Below, piece by piece: positions 23,672-32,809 of a stretch of DNA of 64,000 nucleotides. A program made the translations under genes and the position numbers. This DNA comes from an uncultured Latescibacterota bacterium (GTDB taxonomy: Bacteria; Latescibacterota; UBA2968), in the NCBI GenBank assembly GCA_951812755.1, contig OX638329.1, positions 1,597,339 to 1,661,338 on the forward strand, given 5' to 3'. Numbering within the stretch: the first letter of the stretch is position 1; every line of letters begins with the position of its first letter. The notes under the pieces are model-generated. The model saw only the letters and a program-made list of their open reading frames with translations. It did not search any database and was not told where the DNA came from.

Positions 23672-25069
23672 ATGGGTCATAGTTTATTTCACAAAGTTTG
23701 GGACGCGCATGCGGTGCGAACGCTGCCATCGGGGCAAACGCAATTGTTTATCGGCCTGCATCTCGTTCACGAGGTTACCAGCCCGCAGGCTTTTGATATG
23801 CTCAGAGAGCGCGGTCTCACTATTGCATATCCAGAACGCACATTTGCCACGGTTGATCATATTGTACCTACAAGCGATGTTGCCCGTCCATTTGCCGACG
23901 GTATGGCCGAGGACATGATGATCGCCATTGAAGAGAATGCCCAACAGTTTGGCCTTTCTTTTTTTGGGCTCGACGACGAGCGTCAGGGTATTGTCCATGT
24001 TATTGGTCCCGAATTGGGCCTGACACAGCCGGGGATGACCATTGCCTGTGGCGATAGCCACACCTCAACGCACGGAGCTTATGGCGCCATTGCATTTGGC
24101 ATTGGCACCTCGCAGGTGCGCGATGTGCTCGCTACGCAGTGTCTGGCGATGGATCCTCTCAAAGTGCGCCGTATTGAAGTATCCGGCACGCTGGGTAATG
24201 GGGTTTACGCCAAAGATGTTATTCTCAATATCATCCGCAATCTCGGTGTAAAAGGCGGCACGGGCTATGCTTACGAATATGCTGGATCCGCTATTGAAGC
24301 TATGGATATGGAAGCGCGCATGTCGGTGTGCAATATGTCGATTGAAGGCGGCGCGCGCGCGGGGTACGTGAATCCCGATCAGACGACTTATGACTATCTG
24401 CGGGGACGCACTTATGCACCTTCGGGCGAAGCTTTTGATCGCGCGGTTTCCTGGTGGCGTTCTATGGCTTCCGATACCGATGCCGATTACGACGATGTTT
24501 ATCACCTCGATGGCTCTGCCCTCGAGCCTACCGTGACATGGGGTATTACGCCGGGACAGGCGCTTTTTGTATCAGAAAAAGTGCCTGCTTTGACGGATCT
24601 GCCCGATGATGAGCGCGATGTTGCAGCCGAAGCATATAATTATATGGACTTAAAGCCGGGCACGGCCATATCTGGTATGCCTATTGACGTGGCTTTTGTG
24701 GGTTCGTGTACCAACAGCCGTATATCCGACCTCAGAGAAGCTGCCAGAGTTGTCAAGGGACACAAGGTGGCCGATGGCATCAAAGCACTGGTTGTGCCGG
24801 GGTCCAAATCCGTTCTCAAGACAGCGGAAGCGGAAGGCTTGCACCACATTTTTGAAGATGCTGGCTTTGAATGGCGCGGTGCTGGGTGTTCGATGTGTTT
24901 GGCTATGAATCCCGACAAATTGCAGGGACGCGAAGTGTGCGCGTCGTCGAGCAATCGCAATTTCAAAGGGCGTCAGGGTAGCCCCACGGGGCGCACGCTC
25001 TTGATGAGTCCCGCAATGGTTGCAGCCGCGGCTATTGCCGGTGAGGTTATTGACGTACGCGCTATGTGA
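23672..25069 (+). CDS. leuC: 3-isopropylmalate dehydratase large subunit
   Basis: A 465-residue aconitase-superfamily subunit that isomerises 2- to 3-isopropylmalate with LeuD. The [4Fe-4S] ligands are recognisable: VGSCTNSRI and the paired cysteines of [24 protein letters not shown] and the substrate loop [11 protein letters not shown] are typical. Full length for the bacterial LeuC family. It lies 14 bases before leuD, separated from leuA by a 158-base hairpin region. Cytosolic; cluster assembly factors are not in this window. Confidence 0.96.
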   Translation: MGHSLFHKVWDAHAVRTLPSGQTQLFIGLHLVHEVTSPQAFDMLRERGLTIAYPERTFATVDHIVPTSDVARPFADGMAEDMMIAIEENAQQFGLSFFGLDDERQGIVHVIGPELGLTQPGMTIACGDSHTSTHGAYGAIAFGIGTSQVRDVLATQCLAMDPLKVRRIEVSGTLGNGVYAKDVILNIIRNLGVKGGTGYAYEYAGSAIEAMDMEARMSVCNMSIEGGARAGYVNPDQTTYDYLRGRTYAPSGEAFDRAVSWWRSMASDTDADYDDVYHLDGSALEPTVTWGITPGQALFVSEKVPALTDLPDDERDVAAEAYNYMDLKPGTAISGMPIDVAFVGSCTNSRISDLREAARVVKGHKVADGIKALVVPGSKSVLKTAEAEGLHHIFEDAGFEWRGAGCSMCLAMNPDKLQGREVCASSSNRNFKGRQGSPTGRTLLMSPAMVAAAAIAGEVIDVRAM

Positions 25070-25083
25070 AGGAAGGGTTATTT

Positions 25084-25677
25084 ATGAATTCATCTGTGAT
25101 CCAGTATGTAGAAGGGCGCGCGATTCCGGTTCGGGGAAATGACATCGATACCGATCGCATTATTCCCGCGCGGTATCTTCGCGCTATTACGTTTGAAGGC
25201 CTGGGTGAGCACGCCTTTGAAGACGACCGCAAATCAAATCCCGATCACCCATTTAATAATCCGCGCTATCAGGGCGCGTCCGTACTCATCGCCAATGACA
25301 ATTTTGGGTGTGGGTCTTCGAGAGAACACGCGCCCCAGGCTCTGATGCGCTGGGGGATTTATGCCATTGTGGGCGAATCTTTTGCCGAAATTTTTCTGGG
25401 TAATTGCACGGCTATGGGCGTGCCTTGTCTGACGGCTTCAACCGAGGATATTATCAAGATGCAGGACGCAGCCGAAGCAGATCCGCAACGAGAAATGGCG
25501 GTTGATCTCAAAGAAAAAAAATTGACATTTGGCGATATCGAAGTCGATCTGCAAATTGCCGAAGGCAATCGGCTCCAACTCATTGAGGGGGCGTGGGATG
25601 CAACGGGCATGCTCTTTGAAGGCAGAGATGCAGTGCGGGATATCGCCAACAAACTTCCCTATGTTACGGGCTTTTAA
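25084..25677 (+). CDS. leuD: 3-isopropylmalate dehydratase small subunit
   Basis: A 197-residue swivel-domain subunit partnering LeuC. Visible motifs: GNDIDTDRIIPARYLR near the N-terminus and NFGCGSSREHAPQAL, which contributes substrate contacts. AAGGAAGGG precedes ATG 25084, the start chosen over an in-frame GTG that would overlap leuC. An intrinsic terminator follows, ending the leu operon. leuB is not seen nearby. Confidence 0.95.
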   Translation: MNSSVIQYVEGRAIPVRGNDIDTDRIIPARYLRAITFEGLGEHAFEDDRKSNPDHPFNNPRYQGASVLIANDNFGCGSSREHAPQALMRWGIYAIVGESFAEIFLGNCTAMGVPCLTASTEDIIKMQDAAEADPQREMAVDLKEKKLTFGDIEVDLQIAEGNRLQLIEGAWDATGMLFEGRDAVRDIANKLPYVTGF

Positions 25678-25688
25678 TCTTTTTTACG

Positions 25689-25710
25689 CCCGCATCTCGC
25701 GGGTTTTTTT
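25689..25710 (+). terminator. Rho-independent terminator after leuD
   Basis: CCCGC/GCGGG stem around ATCTC, followed by seven T. It ends the ilvN-leuACD unit, so cimA is probably driven from its own promoter or by readthrough. Confidence 0.9.
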
Positions 25711-25757
25711 GCGAGTTATTATGCATTCTCACATGCGAACAGGCAGGAGATATTATC

Positions 25758-25776
25758 CGGGCACTCGTTGCCCGGA
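25758..25776 (+). promoter_or_regulatory. Hairpin in the cimA 5' region
   Basis: CCGGGCA and TGCCCGG pair perfectly around a CTCGT loop, 71 bases before cimA. It may be a 5' UTR element or a second barrier to readthrough; no known riboswitch is recognised. Confidence 0.35.
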
Positions 25777-25846
25777 GGCCATTGGTTTGGGCATTGGATT
25801 GTTTTGCATGACCCAACTTTTTTAATCCCAAACCAGAGGAAATCAC

Positions 25847-27427
25847 ATGTCTGAACTTGTACAAATCTACGATTCGACCCTTCGAGACGGCGCGCAGGCC
25901 GAGGGTATTTCATTTTCGGCTGAAGACAAAACCATGATTGCACAACATCTCGATGCTATGGGCATTCATTATGTTGAAGGCGGTTGGCCCAATCCGACGA
26001 ATCCCAAGGATCTCGAATTTTTTGACCGCGTGCGCGATCTCGAATTTCACAATACCAAAATTGTTGCTTTTGGCAGTACATGCAGGGTTGACAATCCGCC
26101 CGAAGACGATCCCACTCTCACCACTTTGCTCAGGGCAGGTACAGAAGTTATCACGCTCTTTGGGAAAAGCTGGACGCTTCATGTAACCGATGTGTTGCGG
26201 GCGACACTGGACGAAAACCTGCAAATTATCAGGGATTCTTGCGCCTGGCTCAAGGAAAACGGGCGAGAAGTTATTTACGATGCCGAACACTTCTTCGATG
26301 GTTACAAAGCCGATCCCGAATACGCACTGGAAACTTTGTTGGCCGCGCAAGAAGGCGGAGCCGAGGTGCTCGTCTTGTGCGATACCAATGGCGGCATGAT
26401 GCCGTATCAGATACAGGAGATTATCAGTGCCATTCAACCCAGGCTCGATGTGCCTTTGGGCATTCACACACACAACGACGCGGGAATGGCCGTAGCGAAT
26501 AGTATTGTCGCACTCGAAATGGGTGCTACGCATGTGCAGGGGACTATCAATGGTTATGGGGAACGCTGTGGCAATGCCAACCTGTGTTCGGTGATTCCCA
26601 ATATTGAATTTAAGTTGGGGATGAAAGCTATTGGCGCGAAAAATCTCAAAAGACTTATGGAATTATCGCGCTTTGTCAGCGAAATCGCCAATGTCTATCA
26701 CGACCACCGCCAACCTTATGTGGGTGAGAGTGCTTTTGCACACAAAGCAGGGGTTCACGTAGATGCGATGCTCAAACAACCCGTCGCGTATGAGCATTGC
26801 GATGCAGAAGCTGTGGGCAATCAGCGCCGGTTTTTGCTTTCAGAACAATCGGGTGGCGGGGCTGTTGCAGCAAAATTGGACCATTTGATTCCGGGTCTGG
26901 ATAAACGCCATCCAACTGTCCAAAAATTGTTGCAAAAAATTAAGCAGCTCGAACATGAGGGCTATGTTTTTGAAGCCGCCGAGGCGTCGTTTGAAATTAT
27001 CGCCCGGCAGATATTGGGTAGTATTCGCAAACCGTTTAAGCTCATCAATTACAGGACGATTAATCGCAAAAGTGCTGCAGGCTCTGAAGTGGAAGCCATT
27101 GTCAAGATAGAAATTGAGGGACAGATTTACCACACGGTTGGCGAAGGCGATGGTCCTGTCAATGCCCTCGACTCGGCATTGCGCCTGGCACTGGAACCAA
27201 AGTATCCCACGCTCAAGGATGTGCGCCTCGAAGACTATAAAGTGCGCGTGTTATCCAGTGCCGATGGCACGGCGGCCAAAGTGAGGGTGCTGATTGAGTC
27301 CTCTGACCGGCGGCGCGTGTGGAGTACTGTAGGTGTATCTGAAAATATCATTGAAGCCAGTTGGACAGCACTGGTCGATAGTTTGACTTATAAATTGTTG
27401 CTTGACGATATTATCGTTATTGACTGA
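25847..27427 (+). CDS. cimA: (R)-citramalate synthase
   Basis: A 526-residue DRE-TIM metallolyase that condenses pyruvate with acetyl-CoA to citramalate, opening the threonine-independent route to isoleucine. The family signature YDSTLRDGAQAEGISFS starts the barrel and GIHTHNDAGMAVAN supplies the metal ligands. The N-terminus and the GTINGYGERCGNANL motif distinguish it from LeuA. A C-terminal regulatory domain is present (GDGPVNALDSALR). An AGAGGAA site precedes the ATG. LeuCD, encoded upstream, can also isomerise citramalate, so the gene order makes metabolic sense. Confidence 0.92.
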   Translation: MSELVQIYDSTLRDGAQAEGISFSAEDKTMIAQHLDAMGIHYVEGGWPNPTNPKDLEFFDRVRDLEFHNTKIVAFGSTCRVDNPPEDDPTLTTLLRAGTEVITLFGKSWTLHVTDVLRATLDENLQIIRDSCAWLKENGREVIYDAEHFFDGYKADPEYALETLLAAQEGGAEVLVLCDTNGGMMPYQIQEIISAIQPRLDVPLGIHTHNDAGMAVANSIVALEMGATHVQGTINGYGERCGNANLCSVIPNIEFKLGMKAIGAKNLKRLMELSRFVSEIANVYHDHRQPYVGESAFAHKAGVHVDAMLKQPVAYEHCDAEAVGNQRRFLLSEQSGGGAVAAKLDHLIPGLDKRHPTVQKLLQKIKQLEHEGYVFEAAEASFEIIARQILGSIRKPFKLINYRTINRKSAAGSEVEAIVKIEIEGQIYHTVGEGDGPVNALDSALRLALEPKYPTLKDVRLEDYKVRVLSSADGTAAKVRVLIESSDRRRVWSTVGVSENIIEASWTALVDSLTYKLLLDDIIVID

Positions 27428-27447
27428 CCCTTTTCAAAGAGTATCGT

Positions 27448-28620
27448 ATGCAAATCAATTCTCGCCGGATTGAACGCTTGCCGCCCTATGTTTTTCACGA
27501 GGTCAATGCCCGCAAAATGTACCTGCGGCGTAAGGGCGTTGATATTATTGATCTGGGCATGGGCAATCCCGATCAGCCGACACCGCCACATATTATTGAC
27601 AAACTCACCGAAGTTGTCCGCGATCCCAAAACGCATGGATATTCTCCATCGGCGGGCCTTCCGGCTTTGAGGCGGGCGATTTGTCGCCATTACAAACGCC
27701 GTTTTGACGTTGATCTCGATCCGGAAACAGAAGCGATTGTCACTATTGGCTCGAAAGAGGGGTTGGCACATATTTGCCTCGCGCTTCTCGATCCGGGCGA
27801 TCTCGCCATTGTGCCAAATCCGGCGTATCCCCTGCATCTTTATGGCGTTGCGATTGCCAATGGCAATGTCTTCAGCATGCCTTTGCGACCGGAAAAAGAA
27901 TTTGTTCCAGACCTGCAAATGATCCCGCGGGAACTGTGGCCCAAACCCAAAGTGATGATTTTTAATTTTCCTCACAATCCTACGACAGCTACCGTTGATA
28001 TTTCTTTTTTTGAGGAGATTGTGGATTTTGCCCGCCGCCAAAATATTATTGTTATTCACGATATGGCATATTCGGATATCGCGTTTGACGATACCCGCGT
28101 GCCCAGTCTTTTACAGGTTAAGGGTGCAAAAGAAATCGGTGTTGAATTTTACACCATGTCCAAGTCCTACAATATGGCCGGTTGGCGCGTCGGATTTTGC
28201 CTTGGAAATCCAGAGGTGATTAAAGCACTTGCCATTATTAAAAATTACTACGACTACGGCGTTTTTACCCCTATACAGGTCGCAGCAATTTCCGCGCTTG
28301 ATGGACCGCAAGACTGCGTTCAGCAATCGGCCGCTATGTATCAGAGCCGCAGGGATACGCTGGTAGAAGGTCTCAATCGCATTGGGTGGCCCGTCAACAA
28401 GCCCAAGGCGTCGATGTTTGTTTGGGCGCCTATTCCAGAAAAATATCGGTATCTCGGTTCTATGAATTTTTCCCTCAAGCTCATGGAGGAGGCAGAACTC
28501 GCGGTTTCTCCGGGTATTGGTTTTGGCGATATGGGCGAGGGCTATGTACGCATTTCGTTAGTCGAAAATGAACACCGAATCCGCCAGGCTGTGCGCAATG
28601 TCAAACGCGCGCTTTTCTAA
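27448..28620 (+). CDS. alaC: Alanine transaminase, AlaC-type class I aminotransferase
   Basis: A 390-residue PLP aminotransferase very similar in segment order to E. coli AlaC: IERLPPYVF at the start, LGMGNPDQPTPPHI, TIGSKEGLAH and the PLP-lysine motif TMSKSYNMAGWRVGF. AlaC makes alanine from pyruvate and glutamate; related DapL-type enzymes act in lysine synthesis, which cannot be excluded. The TAA stop shares a base with the ATG of the following gene (TAATG). Location between cimA and argJ fits an amino-acid biosynthesis operon. Confidence 0.87.
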   Translation: MQINSRRIERLPPYVFHEVNARKMYLRRKGVDIIDLGMGNPDQPTPPHIIDKLTEVVRDPKTHGYSPSAGLPALRRAICRHYKRRFDVDLDPETEAIVTIGSKEGLAHICLALLDPGDLAIVPNPAYPLHLYGVAIANGNVFSMPLRPEKEFVPDLQMIPRELWPKPKVMIFNFPHNPTTATVDISFFEEIVDFARRQNIIVIHDMAYSDIAFDDTRVPSLLQVKGAKEIGVEFYTMSKSYNMAGWRVGFCLGNPEVIKALAIIKNYYDYGVFTPIQVAAISALDGPQDCVQQSAAMYQSRRDTLVEGLNRIGWPVNKPKASMFVWAPIPEKYRYLGSMNFSLKLMEEAELAVSPGIGFGDMGEGYVRISLVENEHRIRQAVRNVKRALF

Positions 28621-28637
28621 TGGAAAGAGGATCTCTT

Positions 28638-29834
28638 GTGACGATTAATGAAAAAATTATCTATTCCCCGAAAGGTTATAAGGCCGCTGGGCTGCATTGT
28701 GGTCTCAAAGAAGGGGATGAAAAAGACCTCGCCCTTATTATCTCTGATCGGGTGGCTTCGGCAGCGGGGATGTTTACGACAAATCGCGTGTGTGCAGCAC
28801 CCGTGCATCTCAATAGGGAACATTTGCGAAATGGACGGGCGCGAGCCATTGTGGTCAATAGCAAAAATGCCAATGCGTGTACTGGAGATCAGGGCATGGC
28901 AGATGCGCGCCAGATGGCGCAATGGGTGGGCAATGGATTGGATATTGCACCAGAAGACGCGCTCGTCAATTCGACGGGGGTCATCGGTGTGCCTTTGCCG
29001 ATGGGGTGCCTTGAAAGGGGTATTCAAAACATTATTCCGCAACTCGATGTTGAGGGATGGGACGATGCTTCAGAGGCGATTATGACTACGGATACTGTGC
29101 CGAAGAAAGCATCTGTGCGATGTGAAATAGATGGCTGTGAAATTACTATTGCCGGGATCGCTAAAGGCGCGGGTATGATTGCGCCAAATATGGCGACTAT
29201 GCTCGCTTTTGTGCTCACAGATGCAGCCCTTTCCTCTGGGGTACTGCAGGATGCGCTTTGTGAAGCTGTTACACAATCTTTTAATTGCATTACTGTCGAT
29301 GGCGATATGAGCACCAATGATACGGTTCTGGCTCTGGCAAATGGCGCGGCGAGCGAGCGCGAACTCACGGGCGCAGACCTTCGCACCTTCCAGAGTGCAC
29401 TCAATGCAGTCTGTATTAGTCTGGCCAAACAAATTGCTCGCGACGGCGAGGGGGCGACCAAACTTATCACGGTTCGCGTTGATGGCGCAGCGACCGGGGC
29501 TGATGCACGCACTGTGGGGCTGTCTGTCGCCAACTCAAATCTGGTCAAGACCGCTGTTTTTGGGCGCGATCCCAACTGGGGGCGAATTTTGTGTGCGGTG
29601 GGTTATGCTGGCGTGGCGGTGGATCCTGACCGCACAGCCGTTTCAATGGCCGACATCCCTATTTACGCCAATGGCAGTGGTCTTCCTTTTGACCAGGACC
29701 GCGCTATCGAAGCTCTAAGTGCTTCCGATATAGATATTGACATCAATTTGAATATCGGCGAGGCATCGGCCACTATTTATACGTGTGACCTGACTTATGA
29801 CTATGTTCGTATAAATGCGGAATACACGACCTGA
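28638..29834 (+). CDS. argJ: Glutamate N-acetyltransferase / amino-acid N-acetyltransferase
   Basis: A 398-residue Ntn-type enzyme that transfers acetyl from N-acetylornithine to glutamate in arginine synthesis. The autocleavage site lies in NSTGVIG; cleavage before the Thr frees the nucleophile. Conserved segments VVNSKNANACTGDQG and GRDPNWGRILCA are visible. GTG 28638 with AGAGG 7 bases upstream is preferred; ATG 28620, overlapping the alaC stop, would add six residues. Other arg genes are not in the window. Confidence 0.93.
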   Translation: MTINEKIIYSPKGYKAAGLHCGLKEGDEKDLALIISDRVASAAGMFTTNRVCAAPVHLNREHLRNGRARAIVVNSKNANACTGDQGMADARQMAQWVGNGLDIAPEDALVNSTGVIGVPLPMGCLERGIQNIIPQLDVEGWDDASEAIMTTDTVPKKASVRCEIDGCEITIAGIAKGAGMIAPNMATMLAFVLTDAALSSGVLQDALCEAVTQSFNCITVDGDMSTNDTVLALANGAASERELTGADLRTFQSALNAVCISLAKQIARDGEGATKLITVRVDGAATGADARTVGLSVANSNLVKTAVFGRDPNWGRILCAVGYAGVAVDPDRTAVSMADIPIYANGSGLPFDQDRAIEALSASDIDIDINLNIGEASATIYTCDLTYDYVRINAEYTT

Positions 29835-29860
29835 AATTTTCGTTTAAAGGAGCAAAACGT

Positions 29861-30088
29861 ATGGATATCAAACAAGCTGCAGAGCAGCTAAAGGATATGT
29901 ACAACAATGCACCGGATAGAGAGGCAGTAACATTCATCCACTTATTTGGAATCAAATACGCCAAAGAAATTATATCACTATCGGTTCCTGAATTGGTCAA
30001 AGAATCGGGAATTCGACAGTCGTATACAACTGAAGTCTATAAGGGCATTAGGCTGGCAAAATATGTGAATCTAAAGATAGATCTGTAA
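29861..30088 (+). CDS. Small protein of 75 residues, possible helix-turn-helix
   Basis: An AAAGGAG site precedes ATG 29861. The protein is helical and basic, with the segment SVPELVKESGIRQSYTTEVYKGIRLAKYV reading like a helix-turn-helix, but no family is recognised. Encoded between argJ and aspB in the same direction. It might be a DNA-binding regulator or an accessory insertion into the operon. Confidence 0.5.
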   Translation: MDIKQAAEQLKDMYNNAPDREAVTFIHLFGIKYAKEIISLSVPELVKESGIRQSYTTEVYKGIRLAKYVNLKIDL

Positions 30089-30109
30089 AAATAGACCGTT
30101 TTGATTGTT

Positions 30110-30131
30110 CCATCTGTGTTCATCTGTGGTT
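30110..30131 (-). repeat. Inverted copy of the CAGATGGA repeat
   Basis: CCATCTGTGTTCATCTGTGG upstream of aspB is the reverse-sense version of the CAGATG-type repeats at 11151 and 23515. It lies in the aspB ribosome-binding region; no good Shine-Dalgarno is left there. Confidence 0.6.
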
Positions 30132-30138
30132 ACTTTTT

Positions 30139-31344
30139 ATGCCTAATTCTCCTTTTGCACAGCGCGTTCTCAATATTCAGGCATCTGCGACGGTATCAGC
30201 TTTTGCCAGGGCAGGAGAACTGAAACGACAGGGTGTTGATCTCATTTCTCTCGTTGCGGGTGAACCCGATTTTGAGACCCCTGAACATATAAAAGATGCT
30301 GCGATTCGCGCTATTAAAGCGGGCCATACGCGATATTCAAATCCCGCGTCGGGTATTCCCGAACTCAAACTCGCGATATGCGACAAATTTGAGCGCGACA
30401 ATAATTTGCATTATACGCCTTCACAAATTATCGTGACATGTGGGGCAAAACAAACCATCTTTGACGCCATTATTGCTTTAATAGAGGAGGGAGACGAAGC
30501 CATTATTCCCGCCCCTTATTGGACGAGCTATGCCGATCAGGTGCGCTTAATGGGTGGTGATCCGGTCATTGTGCCGACTACACAAGACTCGGATTTTTGC
30601 ATGACGGCGCGGCAACTTCAAGATGCTATCACACCACGAACAAAATTTGTGCTCTTAAATAGCCCCTGTAACCCAACGGGAACGGTTTATGTCCGCGAGA
30701 ATCTGAATGCACTGGCCGATGTGATTGCGGGTGCTAATGTCTATGTGATTGCCGATGAAATCTACGAAAAGCTCCTCTACGAAGATGCCGAGCATATATC
30801 TATTGGCGCTTTGTTGCCGGAATTGGCAGACAGAACGCTGACTGTCAATGGCGTATCAAAATCCTATGCGATGACCGGATGGCGCGTGGGGTATGGCGCG
30901 GGTCCCCAGAATTTGATTGATCTGATGATCAAAGTTCAAACTCAGGAAACTACTAATACCTGTACCATTTCTCAATACGCCGCGTTGGAAGCACTTACAG
31001 GCCCTCAAGACTGCGTCGAAGTAATGCGGCGAGCTTATGTTAAACGACGCAATCAAATCGTTTCTCGCCTCAATCGGATGCCGGGTGTGTCTTGCAATAT
31101 GCCCCAGGGCGCGTTTTATGTTTTTCCCGATATCTCTGAATATATTGGCAAGTCTTCGTCTTGTGGGCGTGTTGACAGCGATGTTGCGCTTTGCAACTTC
31201 CTGCTCGAAGAAGCGCGTGTCGCCTGCGTTCCCGGCACGGGTTTTGGAGCGCCGGGATATCTGCGGTTTTCCTATGCCGCATCGCCCGAGCAAATTGCCC
31301 GGGGCATGGACCGCATTGAAGCGGCGTTGACCGCACTTTCATAA
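30139..31344 (+). CDS. aspB: Class I aspartate aminotransferase
   Basis: A 401-residue PLP aminotransferase of the AspB subgroup, which interconverts aspartate and oxaloacetate with glutamate/2-oxoglutarate. Visible: VAGEPDFETPEHI, TCGAKQTIFDAI, SPCNPTGTVY, the PLP lysine in GVSKSYAMTGWRVGY and the C-terminal LRFSYAAS with the carboxylate-binding arginine. Full length. Its start lies just after a CATCTGTG repeat with a weak ribosome-binding site. It precedes accA by 13 bases. Substrate specificity within this subgroup is variable. Confidence 0.87.
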   Translation: MPNSPFAQRVLNIQASATVSAFARAGELKRQGVDLISLVAGEPDFETPEHIKDAAIRAIKAGHTRYSNPASGIPELKLAICDKFERDNNLHYTPSQIIVTCGAKQTIFDAIIALIEEGDEAIIPAPYWTSYADQVRLMGGDPVIVPTTQDSDFCMTARQLQDAITPRTKFVLLNSPCNPTGTVYVRENLNALADVIAGANVYVIADEIYEKLLYEDAEHISIGALLPELADRTLTVNGVSKSYAMTGWRVGYGAGPQNLIDLMIKVQTQETTNTCTISQYAALEALTGPQDCVEVMRRAYVKRRNQIVSRLNRMPGVSCNMPQGAFYVFPDISEYIGKSSSCGRVDSDVALCNFLLEEARVACVPGTGFGAPGYLRFSYAASPEQIARGMDRIEAALTALS

Positions 31345-31357
31345 AGGACGATCATTT

Positions 31358-32326
31358 ATGAGCGACCGATCTTATCTGGACTTTGAACAGCCACTGGCCG
31401 AGTTAGAGAAGAAAATCGCCGCGCTTCGGGAACGGGCCAAAGCGGAAGGCCTGGATGTAACTGACGCAATTGAAGTTCACGAGAAACGCCGCGAGAAACT
31501 CGAACGCGATATTTTTCGCAATCTCACGCGGTGGCAAAAATACCAGCTATCGCGCCACCCTCAGCGACCGTATTCACTGGACTATATCGACCGTATAACT
31601 TCTGATTTTATCGAATTGCACGGCGATCGCTGTAGTGGGAATGATCGGGCGATTATCGGGGGGGTGGCGTATTTTGAAGACCAACCCATCGTCGTTATCG
31701 GGCAACAAAAAGGGCGCAATACGAGCGAGAATCTCAAGCGCAATTTTGGCCTTCCACATCCAGAAGGATATCGCAAAGCTCTGAGGTTGATGCAATTGGC
31801 TGCCAAATTTGGTCGGCCCGTGCTTTGTATGGTCGATACGCCGGGTGCGTTTCCCGGCCTGGCCTCGGAACAGCGAAGCATATCAGAAGCCATTGCGCGC
31901 AACCTTTTTGAGATGGCACGGCTACCCGTTCCCATTGTCGTTGCAATTATCGGTGAAGGCGCGAGCGGAGGGGCACTTGGCATTGGGGTAGGCGACCAAA
32001 TTCTCATGCTCGAAAATGCCTGGTACTCCGTGATCAATCCCGAATCCTGTTCGCTCATTCTCTGGCGCAACCGCGACAAACGCACAGAAGCCGCAGAAGC
32101 CATGAAAATTTCGGCCGATGATCTCCTGGACCTCGGTATTATTGACTGCATTGTACCAGAGCCTTATGGGGGGGCACATCGCAACTTTGATCTGGCCGCG
32201 CAAAATCTCAAAAAATCCGTTTCAGACGCTCTTGCAGAGATTGTTAAAATACCCGCTGAAAATCTTCCGAAATTACGGGTTGAAAAATTCAATCGAATGG
32301 GGATTTGGGAAGAATCTCATAAATAG
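31358..32326 (+). CDS. accA: Acetyl-CoA carboxylase carboxyltransferase subunit alpha
   Basis: A 322-residue subunit that with AccD moves carboxyl from carboxybiotin to acetyl-CoA, starting fatty-acid synthesis. The helical N-terminus (LDFEQPLAELEKKIAALRE), RHPQRPYSLDYI, the GQQKGR segment and GEGASGGALGIGVGD oxyanion region are conserved. AAAGGACG precedes the ATG. Last gene of the run; accD is not in the window. Confidence 0.96.
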   Translation: MSDRSYLDFEQPLAELEKKIAALRERAKAEGLDVTDAIEVHEKRREKLERDIFRNLTRWQKYQLSRHPQRPYSLDYIDRITSDFIELHGDRCSGNDRAIIGGVAYFEDQPIVVIGQQKGRNTSENLKRNFGLPHPEGYRKALRLMQLAAKFGRPVLCMVDTPGAFPGLASEQRSISEAIARNLFEMARLPVPIVVAIIGEGASGGALGIGVGDQILMLENAWYSVINPESCSLILWRNRDKRTEAAEAMKISADDLLDLGIIDCIVPEPYGGAHRNFDLAAQNLKKSVSDALAEIVKIPAENLPKLRVEKFNRMGIWEESHK

Positions 32327-32459
32327 CGGGATCGTACATCCAGCCTGCATATCCGTTCGGAAAACCCCGTAAATTTTTTTTTAGATAGCGATGTTCTTAA
32401 GTTTCAAGACCTTATTTAAATCACTCAAAAAAAACCGACATTAAAGGTCAATTTAGTAG

Positions 32460-32488
32460 TTGACGCGCGGACTTTCACAGTATATATT
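32460..32488 (+). promoter_or_regulatory. Strong sigma-70-type promoter
   Basis: TTGACG (32460-32465), 17-base spacer, TATATT (32483-32488): five of six matches in each box. It points into a stretch with no convincing gene that ends in a terminator at 32763-32792. Confidence 0.65.
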
Positions 32489-32494
32489 CTATGT

Positions 32495-32792
32495 GTGCTT
32501 TGAAAGAAATTTTTCCCATATCTTCATATTTTTAATATAGTTATGGGTATTTATGTTTTGGTGGATGAGGGTTGCTCTTACCTTCACCCCCTGAATTGGT
32601 CCAGGAGGAATTAGGGTTGGCCTTTAACGGTTAAACTATGGTATTACCGGGGGAGATAATACTATGGTAATGGCCGAAAAAATAAGGAAATTGCATCCCT
32701 GTTTCGATGTATCCCAATATGCGGAGGCTGATGGAAAAGACGCTTTCATCCACCATAAAAAAAAGCGGTCCTATATGGATCGCTTTTTTTTT
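32495..32792 (+). ncRNA. Candidate small RNA between promoter and terminator
   Basis: About 300 bases bounded by a near-consensus promoter and an intrinsic terminator, lying between convergent accA and comEC. It matches no RNA family I recognise. The middle has internal repeats (ACTATGGTA; TATTA/TAATA) able to form a small hairpin. A short peptide gene (ATG 32664 with GGGGGAG upstream) is the alternative. Confidence 0.35.
32763..32792. terminator. Bidirectional intrinsic terminator
   Basis: AAGCGGTCC pairs with GGATCGCTT (9 bp, one G-U) around TATAT. It is flanked by a run of A before and nine T after, so it can terminate both the + strand transcript and comEC. Confidence 0.85.
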
Positions 32793-32809
32793 GTTTTGTC
32801 CAATAATGC

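Larger units (their letters stand above)
32327..32809. other. Intergenic region between accA and comEC
   Basis: No convincing gene. It contains a strong + strand promoter, a stretch with short direct and inverted repeats (ACTATGGTA repeated at 32634 and 32661 around a TATTA/TAATA pair), and a bidirectional terminator. A 49-residue ORF from ATG 32664 reads through the terminator and is doubtful. Confidence 0.6.
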
